NCBI GenBank assembly: GCA_021323535.1
Contig: JAJONO010000039.1
Location: forward strand, 1 to 42,465
DNA: 42,465 bases
Direction: 5' to 3'
Source: Bacteroidota bacterium
GTDB taxonomy: Bacteria > Bacteroidota > Bacteroidia > B-17B0 > Aurantibacillaceae
Every line of letters starts with the position of its first letter. The stretch's first letter is position 1. The position numbers and the translations under genes were made by a program. Positions 34,135 through 42,465 of this stretch are shown piece after piece. A model generated the notes under the pieces. It was given only the letters and a program-made list of their open reading frames with translations, did no database searches and was not told the origin of the DNA.

Positions 34135-36162
34135 GTGAGCAACAATTCAAATAAAACCAGCAACGACCTCATTCATGAGAGTAGTCCTTACCTTTTGCAG
34201 CACGCCTATAATCCCGTAAAATGGGTAGCGTTTTCCGATGAAGCTTTTGAAAAAGCAAAACGGGAAAACAAACTCGTGCTTATCAGTGTTGGTTACAGCG
34301 CCTGCCATTGGTGCCACGTCATGGAACATGAAAGTTTTGAAGATGAGAATGTGGCGAAGATCATGAACGAGAATTTTGTGAACATTAAAGTGGACAGGGA
34401 AGAACGCAGCGATGTGGACATGCTTTACATGCAGGCCGTTCAGTTAATGACAGGCCATGGCGGCTGGCCCCTGAATTGTTTTGCTTTGCCCGACGGACGG
34501 CCAATTTACGGAGGAACTTATTTTAATAAAACACAATGGGTAAATATTTTGAACAACCTTTCTGATCTTTACAAAAATCAACCTCAGAAAGTAGAAGAAT
34601 ACGCGACGAATCTTACGGAGGGAATTAAACAAACAGAATTGATCCTCACTAAAAAAGAAATAAAGACCAAGGCCGATAAAGAAATTTTACATGCAAGCGT
34701 GGCGAGGTGGAAAGAACGTTTTGATGAATCATTTGGCGGCGCCGATCACGCGCCGAAATTTCCTTTGCCTAATAATTATCTGTTCCTGATGCGTTATGCT
34801 TTACTGGAAAAAGATGATGAAGTGATGGATCATGTTCATCTTACTTTACAACAAATGGCGCATGGAGGAATTTATGACCAGCTGAGAGGAGGATTTGCAA
34901 GGTACAGCGTAGATCTTATCTGGAAGGTTCCTCACTTTGAAAAAATGTTGTACGACAATTCGCAACTCGTTTCATTGTATTGCGAAGCTTATCAGCATTC
35001 CAAAAACCCATTATATAAAGAAGTTGTTTACCAGACGCTGGATTTTGTACAGGAGGAATGGTTCAACGAAAAAGGATTTTTTTATTCGGCTTATGATGCC
35101 GATAGCGAAGGAGAAGAAGGGAAATATTATGTGTGGACAAAAGAAGAACTGAGAAATTCGCTGGGAGATAATTATGATCTGTTCTGCGATTTTTACCAGG
35201 TGAATGAGATAGGTTATTGGGAACACGATAATTACATCCTGATGCGGAATGAAAACCTTGCGCAAATTGCAGTGAAATTCAATCTTACCAATGAGCAGAT
35301 CGCTGAAAAAATTGAATCGTGTAAAACCATTCTTAAAAAAATTGCGGAGAAACGTGTAAAGCCAGGGCTCGACGATAAAACATTAACATCGTGGAACGCC
35401 ATGATGTGTAGCGCTTACGCAAGAGCTTATCTTGTTTTTGGCGAGGAAAAATTTAAGAACGTGGCTTTAAGTTCCATTTCGTTTATTCTTACCGAACTCT
35501 CGCAGGGCGACGATAAATTATTCAGAACCTACAAAAACGGAAAGAAAAAGATCAATGGTTTTCTCGACGATTATGCCTTTGTGATTGAAGCTTTATTACA
35601 GGTTTATCTTATCACACAAGTCGAAAGCCATTTACACGCCGCAGATGGTTTTATGAACTACTCTTTAAAAGAATTTCATAATCCCGGTAGTCCGTTCTTA
35701 TTTTATACCGATAATTCTTCTTCCCATCTTATTTCGAGAAGTACTGAAATAAATGACAATGTTATTCCTGCTTCCAACTCACAGATGGCGTTGAATCTTT
35801 TCTACCTCGGACTGTATTTCGGAAATGAAAACTATACTAAAAAGGCCTCTGAAATGTTAAATCTTACCAGTGAAGAAATACGGCACTATGGCTCGGGATA
35901 CAGCAACTGGGGCTGCCTGGCACTACATCTTAACTACCCTTTCAGGGAAATAGTTATTGTTGGTAACAATGTTAATGAAAAGTTGCACGAACTTCAGAAA
36001 CACAGCTATACAAATGCGATTTTAGTGCTTAGCCATACCAGGAGCGAACTTCCGCTGCTGCAGAACAGGTTTGTTGAAAGTGAAACGTGGATTTATGTGT
36101 GTGAGAATAAAACCTGCCAACTACCGGTGAAGACCGTTGAAGAGGCTTTGACACAAATTTGA
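34135..36162 (+). CDS. Thioredoxin-domain / DUF255 protein (YyaL, SSP411 family)
   Basis: A 675-residue cytoplasmic protein with an N-terminal thioredoxin-like domain and a C-terminal (alpha/alpha)6-like barrel related to AGE/cellobiose epimerases. Signature: [37 protein letters not shown] with the CxxC (about 57-60), [17 protein letters not shown] and, later, [17 protein letters not shown] and [13 protein letters not shown]. The biochemical role of the family is uncertain. Start is GTG 34135, matching the conserved opening. It shares an overlap with the next gene. Confidence 0.93.
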   Translation: MSNNSNKTSNDLIHESSPYLLQHAYNPVKWVAFSDEAFEKAKRENKLVLISVGYSACHWCHVMEHESFEDENVAKIMNENFVNIKVDREERSDVDMLYMQAVQLMTGHGGWPLNCFALPDGRPIYGGTYFNKTQWVNILNNLSDLYKNQPQKVEEYATNLTEGIKQTELILTKKEIKTKADKEILHASVARWKERFDESFGGADHAPKFPLPNNYLFLMRYALLEKDDEVMDHVHLTLQQMAHGGIYDQLRGGFARYSVDLIWKVPHFEKMLYDNSQLVSLYCEAYQHSKNPLYKEVVYQTLDFVQEEWFNEKGFFYSAYDADSEGEEGKYYVWTKEELRNSLGDNYDLFCDFYQVNEIGYWEHDNYILMRNENLAQIAVKFNLTNEQIAEKIESCKTILKKIAEKRVKPGLDDKTLTSWNAMMCSAYARAYLVFGEEKFKNVALSSISFILTELSQGDDKLFRTYKNGKKKINGFLDDYAFVIEALLQVYLITQVESHLHAADGFMNYSLKEFHNPGSPFLFYTDNSSSHLISRSTEINDNVIPASNSQMALNLFYLGLYFGNENYTKKASEMLNLTSEEIRHYGSGYSNWGCLALHLNYPFREIVIVGNNVNEKLHELQKHSYTNAILVLSHTRSELPLLQNRFVESETWIYVCENKTCQLPVKTVEEALTQI

Positions 36163-37169
36163 AAAGAGCACTGATCATATTTTTTTCGTTTTTCCTGACA
36201 TTTATTTCAGGAGCACAGATCCTGCAATGCACCCCCGAAACCGCATTTGAGGTACAGCATAATTTTAATTCGAACCTCATCAAACAAAAAAACATTAAGA
36301 AAATTACCTTCGACATCATTGACAAAAAAGATTTTGAAGTCCCGGTAGATAAAAACCTTGTAGAGACTTACGAATTCAACGATTTTGGAAAACTAACACG
36401 TTTTTATTATACCAACATTGTAAAGACCATTGAAAAACAAACAGTGGTGAATGTAAAACGCAGAAGAGGTTACGCGCAACAGGTGCAGACCTACAACGAA
36501 TACATTTACGACACAGTGAGTACTTCGTTTTTTTATAACAAGGAAAACCTGATACTGAAACGTTACCACGATGGCGCGTTATTTTACGAAAGCAGGTATT
36601 ACCGTTACGATTCGCTCAATAATCTTACGAAAGAGTTACGCTTCAGGGAAACCAACAACAGCAAAGACAAATCGGTGTTTATTCTTGGCGGACAATTACT
36701 TTTAAGTGAAGACAGTTTCCAGTATCAGAAATATTCGACAGGACAATTAAAATGCATTCTTCTCAATAACGAACATCGTCCTTATAAAGAACAAAGCATC
36801 AACTTCGATAGCCTTGGTCGGAAAAAATCGGTGTACGAACATTATACCGCCGCTGCCTGGATCATGCAGGAAATGAAGTACGAATATTCGAAGGACAGAA
36901 TGACGATGGCGCAGTTTAAAGGGAACGCCAACAATGAGATCCTTCTTAAAATCACTTACGAATACGACGAAAATAATGAGCTTCTTACTGAGAAACATTA
37001 CAAGAACGACGTACTCATGAAAGAACTCAGTTATATTACCGATCCGGTAAATAAACTATTAAAATCCCTGGTGATACGCGATCACATCAAGAAGACGATA
37101 CGGATCATAAAACTGAGATATGATTTTGCGTCGGTGTCAAAAACCTCGAACGGACTTTCAGGAAAATAA
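36159..37169 (+). CDS. Secreted YD-like repeat protein of unknown function
   Basis: Signal peptide [20 protein letters not shown] followed by 316 residues rich in short Tyr/Asp motifs: [61 protein letters not shown]. These resemble RHS/YD repeats, but far fewer than in RHS toxins and without a C-terminal toxin. The TTG start at 36159 overlaps the preceding TGA (TTGA), so translation is likely coupled. Role unknown. Confidence 0.72.
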   Translation: MKRALIIFFSFFLTFISGAQILQCTPETAFEVQHNFNSNLIKQKNIKKITFDIIDKKDFEVPVDKNLVETYEFNDFGKLTRFYYTNIVKTIEKQTVVNVKRRRGYAQQVQTYNEYIYDTVSTSFFYNKENLILKRYHDGALFYESRYYRYDSLNNLTKELRFRETNNSKDKSVFILGGQLLLSEDSFQYQKYSTGQLKCILLNNEHRPYKEQSINFDSLGRKKSVYEHYTAAAWIMQEMKYEYSKDRMTMAQFKGNANNEILLKITYEYDENNELLTEKHYKNDVLMKELSYITDPVNKLLKSLVIRDHIKKTIRIIKLRYDFASVSKTSNGLSGK

Positions 37170-37172
37170 GAA

Positions 37173-37865
37173 TCAGCTTTTCTTATCCATTTTTCTTTTA
37201 ATAACCGGAACCATGATCCTGGTGAGCCATTTATTAGGATCCTGTACTTTGGTTGGGTCATTAATATAGAATTCGCGCATTGGCCCTGCCTGAACAAGTA
37301 GCTTATTCACCAGGTACGCTTTGATATCTGCATAAGCCCTGTATAATTCGCTGTAAGGGCCATAATGATTACATACAACCATTGGACATGCTTCCAACGC
37401 CACGATATTACTGTTTTTTGGTTTTCGTTTAGGCAGGGTGCTATCCATGATTGGATACACGCATTCGAAAACGAGATTACTTTGGTCGTTATTGTAATAA
37501 AGAGAACCGGGAGCACCTTCAGATTTAATTCCGAGGTATTTCAGATCTTCTTCTAACAAAGCGTAATTTTTCGCAAAAGCCTCTGCCATTTTATCGGCGC
37601 TGGCTGAATCTTTCCTGCAAAGAGTAAGCATTTCGCCTACTTCATAAACACCAATTATTCCCGGAGCATCGGTTAGTTCTTCTCGTTTTTTCAATTCAAC
37701 ATGAATGCCCACATTTTCTTTAGCAAAAGAATCCCTTCTTGCTTCAATTCTTTCTTTCTGAGCTATTTCCTCTTTCTCTTTTACAACTTCAGGATCGGAA
37801 CATGAAGAAAAGACCAAAGTCAAAAATCCAAAAGTCAAAAGAAGGATATGATTTTTTTTATGCAT
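37173..37865 (-). CDS. Exported GyrI-like lipoprotein
   Basis: A 230-residue protein with a lipoprotein-type signal (LLLTFGFLTLVFSSC) and then a charged linker (VVKEKEEIAQKERIEARR). The C-terminal half matches GyrI-like/AraC-effector-binding domains: LTDAPGIIGVYEVGEM, ACPMVVCNHYGPYSELYRAY and the ending DPNKWLTRIMVPVI. GyrI-like domains usually act in the cytoplasm by binding small ligands, so export as a lipoprotein is unusual. Overlaps the aminotransferase gene by eight bases. Convergent with the upstream plus-strand gene, three bases between stops. Confidence 0.78.
   Translation of the reverse strand: MHKKNHILLLTFGFLTLVFSSCSDPEVVKEKEEIAQKERIEARRDSFAKENVGIHVELKKREELTDAPGIIGVYEVGEMLTLCRKDSASADKMAEAFAKNYALLEEDLKYLGIKSEGAPGSLYYNNDQSNLVFECVYPIMDSTLPKRKPKNSNIVALEACPMVVCNHYGPYSELYRAYADIKAYLVNKLLVQAGPMREFYINDPTKVQDPNKWLTRIMVPVIKRKMDKKS
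37816..37841. repeat. Family B repeat units within a signal peptide
   Basis: AAAGTCAAAAATCCAAAAGT and onward to 37841 repeats the intergenic unit seen at 3486-3574, here encoding the LLLTFGFLTLVF hydrophobic core of the lipoprotein signal on the opposite strand. Confidence 0.5.
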
Positions 37866-39066
37866 TCTGAGTTGTTCTTCCTGGATATTGTTTCAGTGCC
37901 TGCTCTAAACAAGCCATGGCGTTTTTAAGATCGTCGATTTTGAGAACGTATGCCAAACGTACTTCATCTTTTCCTGCACCCGGAGTAGAATAAAATCCTG
38001 TGGCTGGCGCAAGCATTACGGTTTGCGAATTATGATTAAAATCTTCGAGTAACCACTGACAGAATTTATCAGCGTCATCTATCGGTAATTTAGCAATGCA
38101 ATAGAAAGCGCCGCTTGGTTTCGGACAAAATACACCCGGAATTTTATTCAGAGCTTCGATCACATAGTCACGTCTTGCAATGTATTCAGTTTTTACTGCA
38201 TCGAAATAACTTTTAGGCGTATCGAGAGCGGCTTCGGCGCCAATCTGCGCGTAACTCGGAGGACTTAACCTTGCCTGTGCAAATTTTAATGCAGAAGCCA
38301 ATACTTCTTTGTTCCTGGTGATCATTGCTCCTACCCTTGCACCACAAGCGCTGTAACGCTTACTGATAGAGTCGAGAAGAATCACATTATTTTCGATCCC
38401 ATCGAGTTGCATTACGCTCACGTATTCTTTTCCGTCGTAACAGAATTCACGATACACTTCATCGCTTAATAAAAACAGGTCGTGCTTTTTCACAAGTTCT
38501 TTTAAAGCTAATAACTCAGATTTCGTATAAAGATACCCGGTTGGGTTTCCAGGATTACAGATCATGATCCCTTTTGTTTTAGGAGTGATCACTTTTTCAA
38601 ATTCTTCGATCGGTGGTAATGCAAAACCTGTTTCGATGGAGCTGGTAATTGGTTTTACCACCACATTCGCAGCGCAACTAAATCCATTGTAATTCGCGTA
38701 GAATGGCTCAGGAATAATGATCTCGTCGCCCGGATTGAAGCAGGTCATCATAGCAATAGAAATGGCCTCACTTCCACCGCAGGTGATGATGATATCACTG
38801 GCGTCGATGTTAATATTGTATTCTTTATAGTAGTTGCAAAGTTTTTTGCGGTAGCTCTCATTTCCGGCGCTATGGCTGTATTCGAGGACTTTTATGTCGG
38901 CGTTTTTTACCGCGTTTAAAAAAGAAGCTGGGGTTTCAATATCGGGCTGACCAATGTTCAGGTGGTAGATCTTAATTCCTTTCTTTTTAGCAGTCTCCGC
39001 AAACGGAACGAGTTTACGGATGGGGGAAGCGGGCATCGCTTTTGCTTTGTGTGAAATAACAGGCAT
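37858..39066 (-). CDS. Class I/II pyridoxal-phosphate aminotransferase
   Basis: Fold-type I aminotransferase of 402 residues, aspartate-aminotransferase type. Motifs: IYHLNIGQPDIETP, ITCGGSEAISIAM, MICNPGNPTGYLY with the conserved Asn, LSDEVYREF with the Asp that binds the pyridine nitrogen, and the Schiff-base Lys in DSISKRYSACGARVG (about 235). The amino donor cannot be fixed by sequence. Overlaps the GyrI-like gene. Confidence 0.93.
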   Translation of the reverse strand: MPVISHKAKAMPASPIRKLVPFAETAKKKGIKIYHLNIGQPDIETPASFLNAVKNADIKVLEYSHSAGNESYRKKLCNYYKEYNINIDASDIIITCGGSEAISIAMMTCFNPGDEIIIPEPFYANYNGFSCAANVVVKPITSSIETGFALPPIEEFEKVITPKTKGIMICNPGNPTGYLYTKSELLALKELVKKHDLFLLSDEVYREFCYDGKEYVSVMQLDGIENNVILLDSISKRYSACGARVGAMITRNKEVLASALKFAQARLSPPSYAQIGAEAALDTPKSYFDAVKTEYIARRDYVIEALNKIPGVFCPKPSGAFYCIAKLPIDDADKFCQWLLEDFNHNSQTVMLAPATGFYSTPGAGKDEVRLAYVLKIDDLKNAMACLEQALKQYPGRTTQNA

Positions 39067-39165
39067 TACTTGATTTTTAAGTCTGTAAAGATAGGCTTTT
39101 TGAGGGGATTAGCAAGGAATGTAACAGGCTTTAGATAGACGAATTAACACTTTTTTCATAGATGA

Positions 39166-39313
39166 TTTCTCGCAGAGGAACGCTGAAGGGAGCGTAGAAG
39201 ACGCAGAAGAAGGGCATGAAAAATAAACACACTCTGAAAGTGATACCGATTATAAATCAACAGGGAATCAGGAAAACACTCTTCTGCGATCATCTGCGTC
39301 CCTCTGCGAGAAA
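39166..39313. repeat. Intergenic inverted repeat, family F
   Basis: Outer arms TTTCTCGCAGAGG (39166-39178) and CCTCTGCGAGAAA (39301-39313) are perfect over 13 bases; inner parts share ACGC and CGCAGAAG blocks. It fills most of the 248-base gap between the aminotransferase and glycosyltransferase genes, both on the minus strand. Confidence 0.8.
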
Positions 39314-39314
39314 C

Positions 39315-40064
39315 CTATAAGAATTGCGAAATCTTCCGAAGAGGCTTCAACCAAAGCGTATAAAATCTTGGCTTGAGTCCATTTACTTCCCAGGCTTTAC
39401 GGTCTTCCATGTTGGCATTGACGCGGTTTTTCACAGACTCATTGCTTTGTCCGCCCACACGCATTTTTACAGTATATTCAGGAAGATAACCAAGTTTGAT
39501 TTTGTTTTTATGAATGAAACGCAGCATGAGTTCGTAATCGGCAGCAGTTTTAAAATCGAGGTTAAATTTTCCGAATTCAGAATAGAGTTCTTTTTTTACG
39601 AAGAAGGTCGGATGTGGAGGCATCCAGCCATTTAAGAAAGAACCCGGTTTATAATTTCCGCTTTTCCATTTACGTGTGATCTTATCGGTGTTCTTACGAT
39701 CTACATAATACAGATCGGAATATACTGCCTCGCAATTTTGTTTCGTAAAAACATCCACGTATTTCTGAATGACGTTTTCGTTGATATAAAAATCATCGGA
39801 GTGAAGAATGGCAATAATATCTCCGGTTGCCAGATCAATTCCTTTGTTGAGCGCGTCGTAAAGTCCTTTATCTTTTTCCGAAATAACTTTTGAGATTTTG
39901 TCTTTGTGTCTTTCTACAATACTTAAAGTTGAATCGGTAGATTTTCCATCGACAATAATGTACTCGATGTTGTTGTACGTTTGATTGGTAACAGAAAGAA
40001 TGGTCTGCTCAAGTGTTTCAGCCGAGTTATATGTAATGGTTATGACTGAAACTTTTAAACTCAT
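39315..40064 (-). CDS. Family 2 (GT-A) glycosyltransferase
   Basis: Cytoplasmic or membrane-associated glycosyltransferase of 249 residues. Opening SVITITYNSAETLEQTILSV, then YNNIEYIIVDGKSTDSTLSI, LYDALNKGIDLATGDIIAIL with the DXD-like HSDDFY, and the acceptor-side TAADYELMLRFI. Acts after the heptose nucleotide genes upstream in the chain, so it may add a sugar to a surface glycan. Overlap of four bases with the GmhB-like gene. Confidence 0.9.
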   Translation of the reverse strand: MSLKVSVITITYNSAETLEQTILSVTNQTYNNIEYIIVDGKSTDSTLSIVERHKDKISKVISEKDKGLYDALNKGIDLATGDIIAILHSDDFYINENVIQKYVDVFTKQNCEAVYSDLYYVDRKNTDKITRKWKSGNYKPGSFLNGWMPPHPTFFVKKELYSEFGKFNLDFKTAADYELMLRFIHKNKIKLGYLPEYTVKMRVGGQSNESVKNRVNANMEDRKAWEVNGLKPRFYTLWLKPLRKISQFL

Positions 40065-40603
40065 AGAGCTTTACTAAATTCGAGGAGGGAAGGAAACTGA
40101 TAATCTATTTTTGAATCCTGCTTTTTTTCTTCAGAAATAAAAACGGTTTTCATGCCAAGGGCGCGGCCAAATTCCATGTCGCTCATGCTATCTCCCACGA
40201 TAATACTTTTTGAAAAATCTATTTCCGGAAAATCTTTTTTAGCCTGTAATGCCATCCCCGTGCCCGGTTTACGCGTGGGATGATTCTCGGAAGACAAATA
40301 CGGAGAGAAATACACTTTATCTACTCTTCCTCCAAGGTAAGTGAGTTCGTAGAGCATGTTTTTATGTATGAGCTCAAGATCCTCTGTTCTATATAAACCT
40401 TTTCCAATTCCTTGCTGATTGGTAACCACCACAATTTTTCCGAAGGTAGCGTTCAAGGTTTTAAGAGCTTCGAAACTTCCTTCAAGGAATTCGAATTCGA
40501 TCCAGTGTTTCACATAATCGTTATCGAGTTTTTTATTTATTACTCCATCACGATCGAGGAACAGACTCCAGTTTTTATCTATATTTAAATTCTTTAAACT
40601 CAT
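40061..40603 (-). CDS. gmhB: HAD-III heptose-bisphosphate phosphatase (GmhB-like)
   Basis: Phosphatase of 180 residues, of the type that turns D-glycero-D-manno-heptose 1,7-bisphosphate into the 1-phosphate. Motifs: LFLDRDGVINKK (motif I), VVTNQQGIGKGLY (motif II), the HPTRKPGTGMA loop with the usual Zn-site region partly altered, and IVGDSMSDMEFG (motif IV). I start at the ATG that begins MSLKNLNIDKNW; a longer TTG frame overlaps the preceding gene by 89 bases. Even so it overlaps hddC by 29 bases. Confidence 0.87.
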   Translation of the reverse strand: MSLKNLNIDKNWSLFLDRDGVINKKLDNDYVKHWIEFEFLEGSFEALKTLNATFGKIVVVTNQQGIGKGLYRTEDLELIHKNMLYELTYLGGRVDKVYFSPYLSSENHPTRKPGTGMALQAKKDFPEIDFSKSIIVGDSMSDMEFGRALGMKTVFISEEKKQDSKIDYQFPSLLEFSKAL

Positions 40604-41288
40604 GTTGCGCGCGGGTGTAATCTTCAGGCATACCAATATCGATAAAATAACCATTGAATTCAAATCCCTTAATTACGAGGGACTCAAGTTGCAGTGCGAA
40701 AAAATCTTTTTCTATAGAGAAAGGAGAAACGCCATTGGTATTTCTCAGATATAAATTTTTATCGAGAATATATACTCCACCGTTAATAAGTCCGGGTTGC
40801 GACATTGAACTTTTTTCTTTGAACGAAACGATCTGATTTTGATTTCCAAGTTCAATTTTACCAAAGCGTGAAGCATCTTCCACTTTTCTGAGAGCAAGGG
40901 AAATCTGTGATCTTTGTTCCAGGTGAAGATTAACAAAGTTCTCAATATTCACATCGAAAAAGGAATCACCATTAAGAACAAGGACAATCTCGTCGTAACA
41001 TTTTTCAATCGCCATGCGAATTCCTCCACCCGTCCCCATTGGAGTTTCTTCGTGAGAATAAATCAATTCCAATCCGTTAAAAGAATCTCCGTAATGCGAT
41101 TTTATTTTGTCGGCTAAATGTCCGGTTGAAAGCACAACAGTTTTAATTCCGTAATGTTTCAGGTAATTGAACTGGTAATCGAGAAAGGGCAAACCATTCA
41201 CCGGAGCCAAAGGTTTAGGCAGATCGGTCACAACGGATTGTAATCTCGTTCCGAAACCTCCTGCGAGTATAATGGCTGTGGTGATCAT
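40575..41288 (-). CDS. hddC: Heptose-1-phosphate nucleotidyltransferase, HddC-like
   Basis: NTP-transferase of 237 residues. Signature AIILAGGFGTRLQSVVTDLP with KPLAPVNGLPFLDYQ, MGTGGGIRMA, VLNGDSFFDVN and FIDIGMPEDYTRAQHEF. Length and pairing with a GmhB-like gene favour D-glycero-alpha-D-manno-heptose 1-phosphate guanylyltransferase over mannose-1-phosphate guanylyltransferase, but the sequence does not exclude glucose- or mannose-1-phosphate. Overlaps the preceding gene by four bases. Confidence 0.87.
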   Translation of the reverse strand: MITTAIILAGGFGTRLQSVVTDLPKPLAPVNGLPFLDYQFNYLKHYGIKTVVLSTGHLADKIKSHYGDSFNGLELIYSHEETPMGTGGGIRMAIEKCYDEIVLVLNGDSFFDVNIENFVNLHLEQRSQISLALRKVEDASRFGKIELGNQNQIVSFKEKSSMSQPGLINGGVYILDKNLYLRNTNGVSPFSIEKDFFALQLESLVIKGFEFNGYFIDIGMPEDYTRAQHEFKEFKYR

Positions 41289-42289
41289 TTGTTGTAATAT
41301 GTTTTAACCGACATCGTGTGTGAAGTTACTTTTTTATTTTTTATCGACATATGTTCTTCATACCCCGCACAAGAATAAAATCTATAAACAAATCTCGGTT
41401 TTTCACTTAAGTATTTTCTCCTGAAAAAATCACCGTCTCTTGGGTCGAAACTATAATCCCCATAAAAAAATTGATTTTCCTTAACCTTACAACCATCTTT
41501 AAGATAATAATAAAGCCTTTTATAATCCAGATAATAGCCTTTTAAATTGTAGTCAATATCTTTTTCAGGATAATAATGATTAAATTCTTTATATCCTGTT
41601 CTTACGTTTTCCCTTTTAATACAAATCTGTGGGAACCTATCGCTATAGGACATATACTCGGTTGTATTCCAATCACCATTTTGTTTTTTATGAGCCACAT
41701 AGTATTTTCTTCCATAGGTATATGGAATTGCTTTTATTTTTAAATCATTAATTGAATCGCTTATAATTTCAGGATCTATAAAAGTATCTTCAAATACTTT
41801 GTATAACGCATCACTATAGAGATACGGTTTGTTATTTGATTTTAACCTTAAACGCAAAGAATCTTCTTCATTTAACCCCAATTTAATATAGATTGTATCA
41901 GAAAAAGGCTGCTTAATCCCTAAAACTGTATCCAGAACATAAATTGCATGGCCAATAGAACTATCAATTTCCATTAAAAAATAATGATAACTGGTTTTAG
42001 CTTTTTTATCTACGCTTCTTACTTCTTTAACAAACCCTGATTTCGTAAACCACTCTATTTTCGTAAGGATTTTTCGTTTACCTTTTAATTCATAGTTTCT
42101 TAATTCGAAAACCGAATCGACCCTTGGAATTTTATGTTCTTTCATTCCTTCAATTATGCAACTTCTCGCACTGGTACATCCGCCATCAAGAAATCTGCTT
42201 TCTCCATATGATTCCAATTTTGACTTCTGGGCAAAACAAAAAAAAGGAAGAATAAACAATAAAATAAATATCAGATTGATTTTCCTCAA
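41285..42289 (-). CDS. Secreted protein of unknown function (334 aa)
   Basis: Not recognised. Signal peptide KINLIFILLFILPFFCFAQ, then an aromatic-rich (Tyr, Phe) protein with TSARSCIIEGM, PRVDSVFELRNYE, YHYFLMEIDSSIG and a C-terminal RFVYRFYSCAGYEEHMS. Markedly A/T-rich like the 23306-23773 gene. Starts with TTG 42289 overlapping the TGA of the phosphatase gene (TTGA) and overlaps hddC by four bases. Confidence 0.7.
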   Translation of the reverse strand: MRKINLIFILLFILPFFCFAQKSKLESYGESRFLDGGCTSARSCIIEGMKEHKIPRVDSVFELRNYELKGKRKILTKIEWFTKSGFVKEVRSVDKKAKTSYHYFLMEIDSSIGHAIYVLDTVLGIKQPFSDTIYIKLGLNEEDSLRLRLKSNNKPYLYSDALYKVFEDTFIDPEIISDSINDLKIKAIPYTYGRKYYVAHKKQNGDWNTTEYMSYSDRFPQICIKRENVRTGYKEFNHYYPEKDIDYNLKGYYLDYKRLYYYLKDGCKVKENQFFYGDYSFDPRDGDFFRRKYLSEKPRFVYRFYSCAGYEEHMSIKNKKVTSHTMSVKTYYNK

Positions 42290-42465
42290 ATCTCAAACCC
42301 AATCAGCGTTACATCATCAATTTGTTCGAGTAAGCCTTTCCAGAGCACGAAATCATTAATGAGATTATCGGCCTGCGCATCGAAGCTCAGGTTGCTGTAA
42401 TTCATAACAAGATCCTTCAATTGTTTCTGTTTGAATTTTTTTCCTTTTGGTCCGCCAAACTGATC
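42286..42465 (-). CDS. C-terminal end of a second PP2C/SpoIIE phosphatase (cut by window edge)
   Basis: The last 59 codons of a phosphatase: DQFGGPKGKKFKQKQLKDLV, then NDFVLWKGLLEQIDDVTLIG and a final FEI. Aligns end to end with the tail of the 15397-17562 protein (DQFGGLKGKKFKYKQLQQIL, LEQVDDVCVIGIQL). N-terminal domains lie beyond base 42465; a TPR sensor part like the paralog is likely but unseen. Confidence 0.9.
   Translation of the reverse strand, partial: DQFGGPKGKKFKQKQLKDLVMNYSNLSFDAQADNLINDFVLWKGLLEQIDDVTLIGFEI

Noticed and set aside
1-42465. CRISPR array, tRNA, rRNA, transposase or integrase
   Set aside because: No regularly spaced direct repeats, no cloverleaf-like sequences noticed in the spacers, and no mobile-element proteins among the genes. 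A tRNAscan run would settle the tRNA point.

Overview
The window is a gene-dense stretch (no gap between genes reaches 300 bases) of a Bacteroidota chromosome. The phylum call rests on several signals: a T9SS-type C-terminal sorting domain, carboxypeptidase-regulatory/TonB-plug architecture, Reg_prop/Y_Y_Y sensor kinases with LytTR regulators, PP2C/SpoIIE phosphatases fused to TPRs, and repeated TAnnTTTG promoter -7 boxes. I cannot place it below phylum from sequence reading alone. I see no tRNA, rRNA, CRISPR array, transposase, integrase or phage gene.

Layout. 1-4757 holds housekeeping genes: the 3' part of ftsK, a LolA-like carrier, phoH (minus), a SAM hydrolase and a small ABM-fold protein. 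4889-11384 is signalling: a propeller histidine kinase that seems to start at an AUU codon, its LytTR regulator, and a 7TM/three-PAS kinase. 11582-13222 (minus) is a secreted M1 peptidase. 13311-20328 is a cytochrome c maturation cluster (ccmB, ccmC, ccmD-like, ccmE, ccmF) split by an opposite-strand TPR/PP2C phosphatase gene. The CcmE carries Cys in place of the usual haem-binding His. ccmF then leads a compact run to 23205 (DUF2520 protein, KdsC-like phosphatase, UbiA prenyltransferase, Maf).

23306-29046 (minus) is the least familiar part: two secreted proteins, one a T9SS cargo with SBBP-like repeats, then six small cytoplasmic genes (a DUF6882-type protein, a DHCW-type cupin and four unrecognised ones). 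29205-31804 pairs a plug-only, barrel-less TonB-receptor-like protein with a divergent ECF sigma factor and an overlapping single-pass TPR protein; a palindrome lies between the divergent genes. 31892-33921 (minus) is a HlyD/MacA-type adaptor plus tsaB. 34135-37169 (plus) is a DUF255 thioredoxin-like protein overlapping a secreted YD-like protein. 37173-39066 (minus) is a PLP aminotransferase overlapping an exported GyrI-like lipoprotein. 39315-42465 (minus) is an overlapping chain: PP2C end, secreted unknown, HddC-like nucleotidyltransferase, GmhB-like phosphatase, family 2 glycosyltransferase. It looks devoted to a heptose-containing surface glycan.

Two themes cut across the window. First, intergenic spacers carry many unrelated families of inverted repeats, and one family also appears inside two coding regions. 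Second, four genes have a TAnnTTTG box only 4-5 bases before the start codon, which predicts leaderless or near-leaderless mRNAs.
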